Assembly: GCA_025210395.1 (NCBI GenBank)
Contig: JAOARV010000067.1
Coordinates: forward strand, 62,001-126,000
Length of the DNA: 64,000 nucleotides
Reading direction: 5' to 3'
DNA from: Marinisporobacter sp.
GTDB taxonomy: Bacteria; Bacillota; Clostridia; Peptostreptococcales; Thermotaleaceae
The translations under genes were made by a program, and so were the position numbers. Below are positions 28,147 through 37,131 of this stretch, piece by piece (positions within the stretch are counted from its first letter, which is position 1; each line of letters starts with the position of its first letter). Under the pieces are notes generated by a model, which searched no databases, was not told the origin of the DNA, and saw nothing but the letters and a program-made list of their open reading frames with translations.

Positions 28147-29841
28147 TTATGCCTGTACACTACCTATTCTTACTAATTTTATGATAAAACTAGATAATAC
28201 ACCTGTTAAAATAATCATTAATACCCCATATGCCATAGCAATACCTATTTCATACTCGAATAAAGCATTCACCATTGCTATTGAAATAGGTTTATTCCAT
28301 ACAGTGTATAAATAAACTGATATGGTATACTCTCCAATACTTCTTATAAACCCAAGAAGTATTCCAGCTATTATTCCTGGCAGAATCATAGGAATAGTGA
28401 TCTTCCTGAAAGTATAAAGATACGAAGCTCCTAAGCTTTTAGAGGCTTCTAAATATGTATCATTTAAATTGTATAAAGAAACACTAATCGTTTTTAATAC
28501 AAGAGGTAAAACTTTTACATAATAAGCTAAAGGTAAAATCATATAAGTACCTATCCATATCGTATTAAAAGAAAATATATTTTCCTGGTTAAAAGCATTG
28601 ATCATATTTATAGCTATGGCACTCGCTGGCATTGCCCAAGGAAGCATAGCTAAAAGCTCTATAAGTATTTTGAATTTATATTTTGTCTTTATCATAATAT
28701 AGGAACAAGGAATGGCTATAAAAACACTTAATAATGCTGCTATCATTGACATATTTATACTATTCATAAAAGGGGCTAACACTCTAGATTTTGCAAAAAT
28801 ATTTTTATAATTATCTATGGAAAATTCTCTTGGATAAATTTCCACCATCCAAGTACCCGTCTCTACAAAGGAAAGGATTATAATCGTAATTACAGGTAAT
28901 ACTATCAATAGAATTAAAATAGATGATAAAATCACAAATATCCCCTTTATCCATTTATTCTCAATCTTTATAGGTTGAATGCCTACGCCTTTTACAGAAA
29001 ATGTAAAGTTGTTTTTTCCCTCATAATATCTAAATACTAACAAAAATATAACAGCTATCATCATTAATACAATCACTTGTACAGCTGCCATTTCCATATA
29101 GTTATTTGCTTTTGCTAAAAGGATTTGTGTCGTAAGCACTTTATAATGATCTCCTATTAAACTAGGAGCTGAAAAAGAACCTATACCAGACATAAAAGTA
29201 ATAATACTCGAAGCAATCAAAGCAGGTTTTATAAAGGGAAGTATGATACTCGTAAATATTTTAAGTTTTGATGCACCCAGGTTTTGTGCCGCTTCAATAA
29301 CTGAATAATCTATATTTTTTATAGCTACAGATACATTCATATAAAAATATACATATTGGGTGTATGCATGGACAAAAATAATTCCACCAAATCCAGAAAA
29401 AACATAAGGCGCATTACTAAGTCCAAATAATATTTCTATTGTTTTTGTAATCATACCGCTGTCTCCGTAGAGCTGGATAAAAGCAATTACAATGATAATT
29501 CCTGGTAACATCATGGGCATTAACAATAACCTATTTATTACTCTCTTAAATGGAAAATCAAAATAATTTACATAAAAAGCTAGCATCGTCCCTATCATGC
29601 CACAAACAATAATATTAGAAAATCCTAATACCAAGGTATTTCTTAACGCTTCTATATTCTCTTTTATTGTAAAAAACTCTTTATAAAAGGAGAAGGTCAT
29701 CCCCTTATCCCCTGTAAAACTAACCATAATCGTGTTCCATGTAGGATATGCTATGTATCCTACTAAAAACCACATTACCACTAACCCCATACTTATTCTT
29801 CCCAATTTAAATCTTTTGTTTTTTATTATATTGTACAACAA
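28147..29841 (-). CDS. ABC transporter permease, fused double-domain (FbpB/PhnV-like)
   Basis: 564 residues with about twelve membrane segments, made of two tandem BPD_transp_1 domains. Each has an EAA loop for ATPase contact: AAQNLGASKLKIFTSIILP in the first half and ASKSLGASYLYTFRKITIP in the second. This architecture is typical of iron(III), thiamine or 2-aminoethylphosphonate importers. It works with the ATPase and binding protein encoded upstream in the same minus-strand operon. The substrate is unknown. Confidence 0.92.
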   Translation of the reverse strand: MLYNIIKNKRFKLGRISMGLVVMWFLVGYIAYPTWNTIMVSFTGDKGMTFSFYKEFFTIKENIEALRNTLVLGFSNIIVCGMIGTMLAFYVNYFDFPFKRVINRLLLMPMMLPGIIIVIAFIQLYGDSGMITKTIEILFGLSNAPYVFSGFGGIIFVHAYTQYVYFYMNVSVAIKNIDYSVIEAAQNLGASKLKIFTSIILPFIKPALIASSIITFMSGIGSFSAPSLIGDHYKVLTTQILLAKANNYMEMAAVQVIVLMMIAVIFLLVFRYYEGKNNFTFSVKGVGIQPIKIENKWIKGIFVILSSILILLIVLPVITIIILSFVETGTWMVEIYPREFSIDNYKNIFAKSRVLAPFMNSINMSMIAALLSVFIAIPCSYIMIKTKYKFKILIELLAMLPWAMPASAIAINMINAFNQENIFSFNTIWIGTYMILPLAYYVKVLPLVLKTISVSLYNLNDTYLEASKSLGASYLYTFRKITIPMILPGIIAGILLGFIRSIGEYTISVYLYTVWNKPISIAMVNALFEYEIGIAMAYGVLMIILTGVLSSFIIKLVRIGSVQA

Positions 29842-29855
29842 CCATTCCCCTCACT

Positions 29856-30713
29856 CTAACATCTGTAATCACTTTCAAAATTCAAATAAATAGCTGATGC
29901 ATCATCACTTTTTTTAAATCTAGGATATAAAATCCCCTCTGCATCCTTTTCTTCTATATGTCGAAGGGTATGATAAAGCTTTTCTACCCCAGTATTTTCA
30001 ACAATTTTTATTAGTTCATTCCTATTGACATAATCATATTTATCTGAAAGAGCTGAAAAGCCATCACTAGCAATCAATACACGTGTATTTGTATCTGTTT
30101 TTATCTTGCCATGTCGCCCTTTTTTTACTGCATCTTCATTAAAACCTAATATCCAATATCCATCCTCTGTATTTTTCAAAAGTCTATTCTTGATAATCAA
30201 ATCCATCATTATTTCTTTGGCTTCATACATATTCTTTTTTTCTTTCATCATTAATTTTTTCATTGAATCAAAAACATACTCATCTAGTCTTGTTATTTTC
30301 TCATCCATGATGGTTTGAATTTTTTCTTCCTTTTGAACCATCAGAGCAACATCACCTAATGAAAAATATTCTAATTCTTCCTCATGCCATTTAAGAACCA
30401 CAATAGAGCTAGAAGGAAAATCTAATTTGGACAAAGCTTGCTCCTTCGTAATTTTTGAAAATTCTTCTTTAATCCTATAGATTCCTTTTTCCATTATCTC
30501 CAAAAGACTTTCATTTTTCTCAAGCTGATTAGACAAATACCTATCCCACCATGTAACAAACCATTTTGCATCACTTTCTTGATCTACTATATTTTTTTTA
30601 TTTAATCCTGTAGCACCATCTAGCACCCATGCACCGTATTCATTCATATTTGCCACATCTTCATTAACATGGGTCCCTGGTCTACAAAGAATCTGCCTAT
30701 TTTTAATTTTCAT
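29856..30713 (-). CDS. PP2C-like serine/threonine phosphatase within an ABC importer operon
   Basis: 285 residues with PP2C fold motifs in order: VLDGATGL (metal Asp-Gly), FPSSSIVVLKW, YFSLGDVALMV (the GDS-type motif), LIASDGFSAL (second metal Asp) and KKSDDASAIYL (the GxDN equivalent with Asp). The expected metal-binding Asp residues are present, so it may be active. It lies between the permease (15 bp gap) and the ATPase (33 bp gap). The nearest ribosome binding site, AAGGAGGG, is about 27 nt before the ATG, so translation may be weak or the start may be non-canonical. The target is unknown. Confidence 0.8.
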   Translation of the reverse strand: MKIKNRQILCRPGTHVNEDVANMNEYGAWVLDGATGLNKKNIVDQESDAKWFVTWWDRYLSNQLEKNESLLEIMEKGIYRIKEEFSKITKEQALSKLDFPSSSIVVLKWHEEELEYFSLGDVALMVQKEEKIQTIMDEKITRLDEYVFDSMKKLMMKEKKNMYEAKEIMMDLIIKNRLLKNTEDGYWILGFNEDAVKKGRHGKIKTDTNTRVLIASDGFSALSDKYDYVNRNELIKIVENTGVEKLYHTLRHIEEKDAEGILYPRFKKSDDASAIYLNFESDYRC

Positions 30714-30746
30714 AATTTGTGCTACACAAGGCAGCTTCCCTCCTTA

Positions 30747-31787
30747 TTAGTTTAAAATTCTTATAGCATTTTCCCTTATATGCATAAAAACTTCATCCCC
30801 TGCCTGAATATTTCTATCCTCATCTATATGATTTAATTGACAAACCTTAAATCTTAATCCTTCCACATAAACTATATATTCAATCATCTCACCACTAAAT
30901 TGAATTTTATCTACTTTTCCCATCCACTCATGATCTCTATTTTTAGTAGCTTTTGATATTTTTATATCCTGCGGCCTGATGGAAATGTAATTTCCTTTAA
31001 GATCTTCCTTTAAATATAAACCCCTCCCATTTTTAAATTTCACCAATTTATCATTTATTTCTACCTCTAATAAATTGGTATCCCCTATAAAGGTAGCCAC
31101 AAAGGTATTCCTTGGCTTTTCATAGATCTCTCTAGGTGTTCCTATTTGCATACATTTCCCTCTATTAAACACAGCAATCTTATCAGACATAGTAAGGGCT
31201 TCTCTTTGATCATGAGTAACAAATATAGTTGTAATCCCTAAGTTTTTTTGTAGCTCTCTTATTTCAATTCTCATCTTATCACGAAGATTTGCATCTAAAT
31301 TAGATAAAGGCTCATCTAATAACAGTACTTTCGGTTGGATAACGAGGGCTCTTGCTAAGGCTATTCGTTGTTGCTCTCCCCCTGAAAGCTCTGATATTTT
31401 TCGATTCTCATACCCCTCTAAACTTACAAGATGAAGGTACTTTTCAACCTGATCTCTAATTTCTTTTTTAGGTAATTTTTTTATTTTTAATCCATAAGCG
31501 ATATTTTCATACACATTCATATGCGGAAATAACGCATAATTTTGAAATACCATTCCTACTTCTCTATTTTCTGGTGGAATCAGTGTAATATCTTCATTTT
31601 CTAAAAAAATTTTCCCCTTATCTGGTTTTATAAATCCTGCGATAATTCTTAATATAGTTGTTTTTCCACATCCTGAAGGTCCTAAAAAAGTAAAAAAACT
31701 CCCCTTTTCTATAGAAAAATCTATATGGTCTACAGCAATTGTATTTCCAAAGGTTTTTGATATGTTTTCTAAAACAATTTTCCCCAT
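30747..31787 (-). CDS. ABC transporter ATP-binding protein (PotA/FbpC type)
   Basis: 346 residues. Walker A is GPSGCGKTT, the Q-loop is MVFQNYALFPHM, the signature is LSGGEQQR, Walker B is KVLLLDEPLSNLD, and the H-switch lies in TIFVTHDQREALT. A C-terminal TOBE-like domain (about 240-346) is present, as in CUT1/FbpC/PotA importers. AGGAGG precedes the ATG. It energises the permease encoded downstream. Confidence 0.95.
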   Translation of the reverse strand: MGKIVLENISKTFGNTIAVDHIDFSIEKGSFFTFLGPSGCGKTTILRIIAGFIKPDKGKIFLENEDITLIPPENREVGMVFQNYALFPHMNVYENIAYGLKIKKLPKKEIRDQVEKYLHLVSLEGYENRKISELSGGEQQRIALARALVIQPKVLLLDEPLSNLDANLRDKMRIEIRELQKNLGITTIFVTHDQREALTMSDKIAVFNRGKCMQIGTPREIYEKPRNTFVATFIGDTNLLEVEINDKLVKFKNGRGLYLKEDLKGNYISIRPQDIKISKATKNRDHEWMGKVDKIQFSGEMIEYIVYVEGLRFKVCQLNHIDEDRNIQAGDEVFMHIRENAIRILN

Positions 31788-31821
31788 ATATTCCTCCTAC
31801 AAAATCCTTTTGTATAAAAAT

Positions 31822-31847
31822 ATAATGAGGAAAAATTTCCTCATTAT
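31822..31847 (-). terminator. Intra-operon stem-loop between binding protein and ATPase
   Basis: ATAATGAGGAAA and TTTCCTCATTAT pair perfectly with a 2-nt core, followed on the minus strand by ATATTTTTATA. It probably lets the binding-protein message accumulate above the downstream genes by partial termination or 3'-end protection. Confidence 0.65.
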
Positions 31848-31857
31848 AGAATATTTA

Positions 31858-32931
31858 TTATTTTTTATCTTTATTCATATCCTTTATTTCTGTATCCCAT
31901 TTTTGCATCCACTCTGATTGTTTTTCTGAAAGAACGCTCCAATCTACATCCATCATTTTATATTCTTTTTCCTTCATCCATTCTGGAGAATTCTTAATTC
32001 CTTCTGGGTGAGTTGGCATACGATTAAATTCTGTAGCAAGCTGAGCTTGAATATCAGGTCTTCCAGCAAATTCGATAAATGCCTTTGCTGCATTTGGATT
32101 TTTTGCTCCCTTAATCATAGCAATACTATCTGTAATAATAGGTGATCCACTCTCTGCATCTACTACTACTAATGGTAAATTGTTTTTCATCTTATTATCA
32201 ACAATTGCATTTAATGGTGCATAGCTGATTCCTGCTTCTTTACGTCCTAATGCTTGAAATTGCAATGAACCGCTTCCATAATATTTTTTTGTATTTTCAT
32301 CTAATGCACTCATAAATTTCCAAGCATCATCCATTTTTCCTACCTTATCATATTGATAAATAAGGCTTGAAAATGTTGCTCTAGCCGAGGATGATAATGC
32401 ATTTCTAAATACTAATTGATCTTTATATTCAGGCTTTGTAAGATCTGCCCAATCCTTTGGTACATTTTCTTCACTGATTACTTCACTATTATAAAATAGC
32501 ATTACTGGAGTTTGAATCGTTCCAAACCAATATCCTTCTTCATCTTTAAAGGATGGCTTTAACTCGTCTGCCCATGTAGGTATATATTTTTCAAATAAAT
32601 CTTCTTTCTTTAATTCAATGAATACAGAAGACGCTGCACCATACATAACATCTGATTGAGGGTTTCCTTTTTCTGCACGCACTCTATCAGGTAATTCTCC
32701 TTTAAAGTTTAAAAACTCTACTTTCACACCTGTTTCTTTTTCAAATTCTGTAGCCACATGTTCTAATAATTTTTCAGGGTGTGTGGAATAAACCACCACT
32801 TTTTCTTCTAGTTTTACTTCTTCTTTCGTATTTTCTCCTGCTGTTGCGCTCTCATTTCCTTTACTATTGCCGCATCCAGCTAGTCCAAAAGCTAATAATA
32901 ATGTTAACATTATACTGATAATTCTTTTCAA
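31858..32931 (-). CDS. ABC transporter substrate-binding lipoprotein (FbpA/AEP type)
   Basis: 357 residues, TTG start, with a lipoprotein signal (LLLAFGLAGCG). It is a type II periplasmic-binding fold of the iron(III)/2-aminoethylphosphonate/thiamine group: VVVYSTHPEKLLEHVATEF, SDVMYGAASSVF, GYWFGTIQTPVMLFYNSEV and ITDSIAMIKGAKNPNAAKAF are typical. There is no clear pair of ligand tyrosines near the C-terminus (the segment reads EFNRMPTHP), so iron is not favoured over a phosphonate or other anion. It is the first gene of the importer operon. Confidence 0.9.
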   Translation of the reverse strand: MKRIISIMLTLLLAFGLAGCGNSKGNESATAGENTKEEVKLEEKVVVYSTHPEKLLEHVATEFEKETGVKVEFLNFKGELPDRVRAEKGNPQSDVMYGAASSVFIELKKEDLFEKYIPTWADELKPSFKDEEGYWFGTIQTPVMLFYNSEVISEENVPKDWADLTKPEYKDQLVFRNALSSSARATFSSLIYQYDKVGKMDDAWKFMSALDENTKKYYGSGSLQFQALGRKEAGISYAPLNAIVDNKMKNNLPLVVVDAESGSPIITDSIAMIKGAKNPNAAKAFIEFAGRPDIQAQLATEFNRMPTHPEGIKNSPEWMKEKEYKMMDVDWSVLSEKQSEWMQKWDTEIKDMNKDKK

Positions 32932-32967
32932 ATCCTACAGCCCCTTTCTTCCTATACATTTCATTTG

Positions 32968-32996
32968 ATAGTAGCAAATTTTTCTATTCTTTTCAA
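32968..32996 (-). promoter_or_regulatory. Sigma-A promoter of the ABC importer operon
   Basis: On the minus strand TTGAAA (32996-32991) and TACTAT (32973-32968) are 17 bp apart, about 37 bp before the TTG start. The rest of the 347-bp gap to the cupin gene shows nothing else I can name. Confidence 0.55.
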
Positions 32997-33235
32997 TGAA
33001 TATAGAATCTTTCTATCATCATTGAGTCTATCATCATATTTCTCTATAATTTCCCTCTCATCATCTTATTTTTTATCACAATATGATCCCTATTGATTTT
33101 TTATTCTTATCTGTTTATCAACAATAAAAAAATTTTATCAATATTTAAATACAGGGATAATCCATTTCCTCTTAAGAAAAAATAATTTTAACATCTATTT
33201 CGTAACATAAATCACGGAATCTCAAGTATATTCCT

Positions 33236-33248
33236 GTTATACTATAAT
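33236..33248 (+). promoter_or_regulatory. Extended -10 promoter of the cupin gene
   Basis: TGTTATACTATAAT contains an extended -10 (TG at 33235-33236, TATACT at 33238-33243) with no good -35 box, about 35 bp before the ATG. Confidence 0.4.
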
Positions 33249-33278
33249 CAAAATCAATCTTTTGAGAGGAGGATTCAT

Positions 33279-33620
33279 ATGAGTCAACATTTATTTAAAA
33301 ATATTGATTTTTCTAAAGTTATTGAAATGGAATCTCTTGTTCAGTATCAAGAAGGAAGAGTAGTCAGTAGAACATTATCACAAGGTAAAACATTAAGTGT
33401 AACATTATTTGCCTTTGATGAAGGTGAAGAAATCAGTACCCACGCAGCAGGAGGAGATGCATTAGTTTATGTCCTTGATGGAGAAACACAAATTACTATA
33501 GGAGATGAAACCTTCACCGTAAAAAAGGGAGAAACCATCGTAATGCCTGCTCATGTTCCACATGGTTTAGTAGCTACACAAAAGTTTAAAATGCTATTAA
33601 TTGTAGTATTTAAACTATAG
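33279..33620 (+). CDS. Small cupin-domain protein
   Basis: 113 residues, a single cupin barrel. Motif 1 is degenerate (EGEEISTHAAGGDALVYVLDGE, with one clear His) and motif 2 is conserved (GETIVMPAHVPHGLVA), so a metal site is likely through the His residues. Short stand-alone cupins of this type are widespread in anaerobes without an assigned reaction. The ribosome binding site GAGAGGAGG is strong. The gene is monocistronic between two terminators. Confidence 0.88.
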   Translation: MSQHLFKNIDFSKVIEMESLVQYQEGRVVSRTLSQGKTLSVTLFAFDEGEEISTHAAGGDALVYVLDGETQITIGDETFTVKKGETIVMPAHVPHGLVATQKFKMLLIVVFKL

Positions 33621-33640
33621 CAGAATATATAAATAACTAC

Positions 33641-33682
33641 AAAAAAAGGCTTGCTTTTAATTTTTTAATCACAAGCCTTTTT
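33641..33682. terminator. Bidirectional terminator between cupin and helicase genes
   Basis: AAAAAGGCTTG (ending 33653) pairs with CAAGCCTTTTT (33672-33682) and serves both convergent genes. Confidence 0.8.
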
Positions 33683-33689
33683 CTTATTA

Positions 33690-35081
33690 TTAAGATCTTT
33701 TCCCTTTAGAATATCTTTTATTACTAGATTTTTCAAACCTTCCCTTATCTTTTCCTTTTGCTTTGCCTTGTTTTTTTGTTCCTGCAAATTTATCTTTTTC
33801 TTTTTTACCGCCCTCATTCTTCTTATTAGCTACTTTGGAATCCTTATTACTTTTATTACGACCGAACCTTTGATTTTTCCCTTTTCCAAACTTTTTAAAT
33901 TTATTCTTTCCTTTTCTATCCTCTTCTCTCCAATCACTATCTAATTGATGATCCTGTTTCAGTTTTTCATTGACCATTTTTCGTCTTTTTATAGTCATTT
34001 TTATTCCTTTTTCTATTTGATTCAATGTTTGTCGATCTTTTTGTGCAATAAATGTAATAGCAACACCATCTTTCCCAGCACGTCCTGTCCGTCCTATGCG
34101 GTGAATATAATTTTCTGCATCTTGGGGGATGTCAAAATTAAACACATGCGTCATCCCCTCTATATCTAGGCCACGAGCTGCCACATCTGTTGCTACAAGA
34201 AATTGTATTTCTAATTTTCTAAATGATTTCATGACCTTTTCACGTTTTGCCTGGGTTAGATCTCCATGGAGCTCATCTGAATTATATCCATTCTTTTGGA
34301 GTTCCTCATTTAGTTTACTCACTCGACGTTTTGTACGACAAAAAATAACTGCCATGAAGGGTTTTTCTTCATCTATTACTTTATAAAGAGCATCCCTTTT
34401 CCCTCGATCTGTAGTTTCAATAACTAATTGTGTTATTTCATCTAGTGTAACATTATTACTTTTCACACTCACCTCTATAGGTTCTTTCATGTATTTTGTT
34501 GCCAATGTATTGATCCCTTTTGGCATAGTTGCAGAAAAACACATGGTCTGTCGCCTTTTCGGTGTCTTATTGATAATCATCTCTACTTCTTTTAAAAATC
34601 CCATATGTAGCATCTGGTCCGCTTCATCTAATACAAGCATAGAGAGTTTCCCAAAATCAACACTTTTTCTTCTAATATGATCGAGTAACCTTCCAGGAGT
34701 ACCTATAACCATATGGATATCTCCCTTTAGCTTTCTAATTTGCTTCTCTACATCTTGTCCCCCATAAGCTGCTAATATATTAATTCCCTTAGCTGAGATA
34801 AGCTTTCTAGCCTCTGCTGTAATTTGAATCGCCAATTCTCGAGTAGGTGCAATAATAAGTCCTTGTACAGTAGATTTGTTCACATCTATTCTTTCCATCA
34901 TAGGAAGTAAAAAGGCAAGGGTCTTCCCTGTACCTGTTTGAGCTTTTCCAATAACATCCTTTCCAGCTATTAGTGCTGGTATCGCCTCCATCTGAATAGG
35001 TGTTGGCTTGATAATACCATTTTCTTTTAATCTATCGTTAAGTTCTTCTCCAATTCCAATATTTAAAAAATTACTTTTCAT
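33690..35081 (-). CDS. DEAD-box RNA helicase with basic C-terminal tail
   Basis: About 463 residues from [20 protein letters not shown] lies 7 nt before this ATG, and the ATG six codons upstream lacks a site. The motifs are complete: Q motif ([12 protein letters not shown]), [26 protein letters not shown], and the helicase C motifs [12 protein letters not shown] and [10 protein letters not shown]. The last about 90 residues are Lys/Gly/Asn-rich, as in CshA/DeaD-type helicases that unwind rRNA or mRNA structure in the cold. The product is cytoplasmic. Confidence 0.93.
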   Translation of the reverse strand: MKSNFLNIGIGEELNDRLKENGIIKPTPIQMEAIPALIAGKDVIGKAQTGTGKTLAFLLPMMERIDVNKSTVQGLIIAPTRELAIQITAEARKLISAKGINILAAYGGQDVEKQIRKLKGDIHMVIGTPGRLLDHIRRKSVDFGKLSMLVLDEADQMLHMGFLKEVEMIINKTPKRRQTMCFSATMPKGINTLATKYMKEPIEVSVKSNNVTLDEITQLVIETTDRGKRDALYKVIDEEKPFMAVIFCRTKRRVSKLNEELQKNGYNSDELHGDLTQAKREKVMKSFRKLEIQFLVATDVAARGLDIEGMTHVFNFDIPQDAENYIHRIGRTGRAGKDGVAITFIAQKDRQTLNQIEKGIKMTIKRRKMVNEKLKQDHQLDSDWREEDRKGKNKFKKFGKGKNQRFGRNKSNKDSKVANKKNEGGKKEKDKFAGTKKQGKAKGKDKGRFEKSSNKRYSKGKRS

Positions 35082-35192
35082 ATTCATTTCCTTTCCCATT
35101 TTTATTTATTATGTGCATCAATGAATCAATCAATCCATCCCGTCATTCTATCATAGTTTCCTTCTAAATAGCAATAGATTCTCATAAGCATA

Positions 35193-35228
35193 AAGCCTAT
35201 AGGTTACATATAAGCAACCTATAGGCTT
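35193..35228 (-). terminator. Stem-loop after the small WxxxxKxW protein gene
   Basis: AAGCCTATAGGTT (35193-35205) pairs perfectly with AACCTATAGGCTT (35216-35228). The T-run is poor, so it may protect a 3' end. Half of this structure recurs in the decayed copy near 38.2 kb. Confidence 0.55.
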
Positions 35229-35229
35229 C

Positions 35230-35460
35230 TTATTTCATCAGCATCAAACAATCTAACGCATCCTGTGCTAAAATTTCTTCATCAGAAAAAAGCTGTAAAA
35301 ATTTTAATAATGTTTCTTTATTATAAGGAATCGCCCAAGCCTTTTTTTGATCATTCCAATAGCTTCCTTTAATGGATTTAATCCTTCTCACTCTTTCTAC
35401 ATCATAAGTAAAACTTATATATAGATTTTCATCCTTTTCTTTTTCAATCTGAATAGTCAT
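35230..35460 (-). CDS. Small protein resembling the N-terminal domain of some tyrosine integrases
   Basis: 76 residues behind GAGGAG. The pattern with SYWNDQKKAWAIPYNKE (W followed by KxW and P) resembles a short N-terminal module found ahead of phage-type tyrosine recombinases, but no catalytic domain follows, so it is either a stand-alone small protein or a remnant. The end of this gene is duplicated at 38.2 kb. Confidence 0.55.
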   Translation of the reverse strand: MTIQIEKEKDENLYISFTYDVERVRRIKSIKGSYWNDQKKAWAIPYNKETLLKFLQLFSDEEILAQDALDCLMLMK

Positions 35461-35526
35461 TTTTATTCTCCTCTATTGTTTTCTTTCCAATTTTCTCATG
35501 GACTTCTAGCCCTTTAGTTCCTATCT

Positions 35527-35976
35527 TTATCTAATTTTTTCAATTCTACTCATTACCAATTCTCTAAACTTTCGTTCAAACTTCATGTTATCCTCTTTTG
35601 TTCTTTTTGCTATTTTCGTATATTTTTTATGCTTTCTTCTCATCTGCTGGTTTATATGTCTTCTACTCAATAAATCATCAATATTTTCATTTGTATATAA
35701 CCAGCCGTTTTGATTAATCACAGCAGCCTTCCTTGCAAGTGCTAATGCTGCTACCCCATAATCTTGGGTCACTACTATATCACCTTTCTTTGTATTGTTA
35801 ATGAGTACTAAATCTGCCATATCTCGTCCTTTATCTACAGTAATAATTTTTGCATAATCATCATGTAATTCATGACAAATATCTTTAATCATTACCAATG
35901 CCACCTTATATTCCTTTGCTACTTTTAATATAATATCCTTTACAGGACATGCATCTGCATCAACTAATATTTGCAT
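35527..35976 (-). CDS. YaiI/YqxD-family (UPF0178) protein
   Basis: 149 residues. The N-terminal MQILVDADACPVKDII and the later VTQDYGVAALALARKA are diagnostic of this NYN/PIN-like family, which has conserved acidic residues suggestive of a nuclease but no established function. The C-terminus is strongly basic. It lies 28 bp downstream of the membrane protein gene on the same strand. Confidence 0.9.
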   Translation of the reverse strand: MQILVDADACPVKDIILKVAKEYKVALVMIKDICHELHDDYAKIITVDKGRDMADLVLINNTKKGDIVVTQDYGVAALALARKAAVINQNGWLYTNENIDDLLSRRHINQQMRRKHKKYTKIAKRTKEDNMKFERKFRELVMSRIEKIR

Positions 35977-36004
35977 ACCCCCAACCTTCTTTCTTTAGCG
36001 TATT

Positions 36005-36625
36005 TTAAATTACCTTTTGATAAATCATATATATAATAATTAATAGCATACTAATGCAGTAGATTCCACACATAATATTAAATTGTTTGTCTATTTCTTT
36101 TTTTACTTTCTTATATTCTTCACGGTTAACCTTTTTTCTCATTGGAGTTAATGGAATCATCATTGCAACTAATATAGCATTCACATATAAAATTAATTCA
36201 TCATATCTTATAAATCCTATTTTATTTTCAAAAAACTCAAATTCAAATACCATGCTAACAGTTGCTAAAATACTTATGATAATTGAAATATACATAAATA
36301 TGTTTGATAATAGCTGATTTCTCATCTTCATTTCAAAACGAATACCTTTCAAATCCATATAATAGAGAACTAAAGTTAATATTCCCCACATTTCAATTCC
36401 AAGAAAGATTGTATTTACACTAACATTTTTAGCTCCAACAAAAAGCATGTATAAACCATATCCAAATAATGATAAAACTGTAATTACAGTAGCAATCTTT
36501 AATGCATTATTAAAAGCGTATTGCTCTAATTCATCTTTATCCATGAATAACGATATTAAAAATATTGCTGTTATGATGGTTCCTACTATGGGTTGTCCTT
36601 CTAATAATTGGTCTCCTATATGCAT
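36005..36625 (-). CDS. Multi-pass membrane protein paired with an XRE regulator
   Basis: 206 residues with about six hydrophobic segments (roughly 14-28, 43-62, 76-92, 110-128, 142-158 and 184-203). No family is recognised with certainty. Its start overlaps the stop codon of the XRE gene by one base, so translation is coupled. Such regulator/membrane-protein pairs are common in Firmicutes and often sense envelope or cell-state changes, but the role here is unknown. A truncated paralogue lies at 43.8-44.3 kb. Confidence 0.75.
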   Translation of the reverse strand: MHIGDQLLEGQPIVGTIITAIFLISLFMDKDELEQYAFNNALKIATVITVLSLFGYGLYMLFVGAKNVSVNTIFLGIEMWGILTLVLYYMDLKGIRFEMKMRNQLLSNIFMYISIIISILATVSMVFEFEFFENKIGFIRYDELILYVNAILVAMMIPLTPMRKKVNREEYKKVKKEIDKQFNIMCGIYCISMLLIIIYMIYQKVI

Positions 36626-36852
36626 TATTCTTCACACTCCTCTAATATTTCAAAAATTTCATCAACCGTCTTATCGAAATATTTTGCTATAGCAAAAGCA
36701 AGTTTAAGAGATGGATTAAAAGTTCCTCTTTCAATCTCTAAAACAGTTCCCCTATTCACACCTAAATCAATTGCCAAATCTCCTTGTGTTAAATTTTTTT
36801 CCGCCCTCAGAACTTTTATCTTTGTATTAAATAATTTTTTTCTCTTTGCCAT
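36625..36852 (-). CDS. Small XRE-family HTH regulator
   Basis: 75 residues, one HTH_3 domain: KVLRAEKNLTQGDLAIDLGV forms helices 1-2 and NRGTVLEIERGTFNPSLKLA the recognition helix and following turn. It resembles the short regulators that end in KTVDEIFE. It is preceded by AAAGGAGG and a consensus promoter that contains an inverted repeat, so autoregulation is likely. It is translationally coupled to the membrane protein. Confidence 0.93.
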   Translation of the reverse strand: MAKRKKLFNTKIKVLRAEKNLTQGDLAIDLGVNRGTVLEIERGTFNPSLKLAFAIAKYFDKTVDEIFEILEECEE

Positions 36853-36872
36853 AAAATACCTCCTTTAATTGT

Positions 36873-36901
36873 ATTATAATATTCATGTTGTGTATAGTCA
36901 A
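36873..36901 (-). promoter_or_regulatory. Sigma-A promoter of the XRE/membrane protein pair
   Basis: TTGACT (36901-36896) and TATAAT (36878-36873) are separated by 17 bp on the minus strand. Confidence 0.75.
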
Positions 36902-36904
36902 CAT
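36885..36904. promoter_or_regulatory. Candidate XRE operator overlapping the -35 box
   Basis: ATGTTG-N8-CAACAT is a perfect inverted repeat (36885-36890 and 36899-36904) spanning the -35 element, where a repressor would block RNA polymerase. Its right half is retained at the deletion junction of the duplicate copy (about 44.2 kb). Confidence 0.5.
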
Positions 36905-37023
36905 TTTATTGTTTATATTCGTCATTTTTAATTTTACCTCAATCTATATAAATACATGCATGCAAAAAAAAAAGAAAAAATATATTAACTCCTTTTGCTT
37001 CTTCAACAAATTATCATACCTTC

Positions 37024-37052
37024 TTGGTTTCATCTATAATAATTGGTATAAT
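37024..37052 (+). promoter_or_regulatory. Sigma-A promoter of the M23 membrane peptidase gene
   Basis: TTGGTT (37024-37029) and TATAAT (37047-37052) are 17 bp apart, and a TG at 37044-37045 adds an extended -10. Confidence 0.6.
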
Positions 37053-37131
37053 AGAACAGTTCTTATAGAAGCTATAGGATAATGCTAATTCATTATTTTA
37101 GAAAAATATATAATTAAAGGTGGCGAATTAA

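Noticed and set aside
36447..36868. Plus-strand frames of 81-86 codons over the XRE and membrane protein genes
   Set aside because: Antisense to an operon with promoter, ribosome binding sites and family matches.
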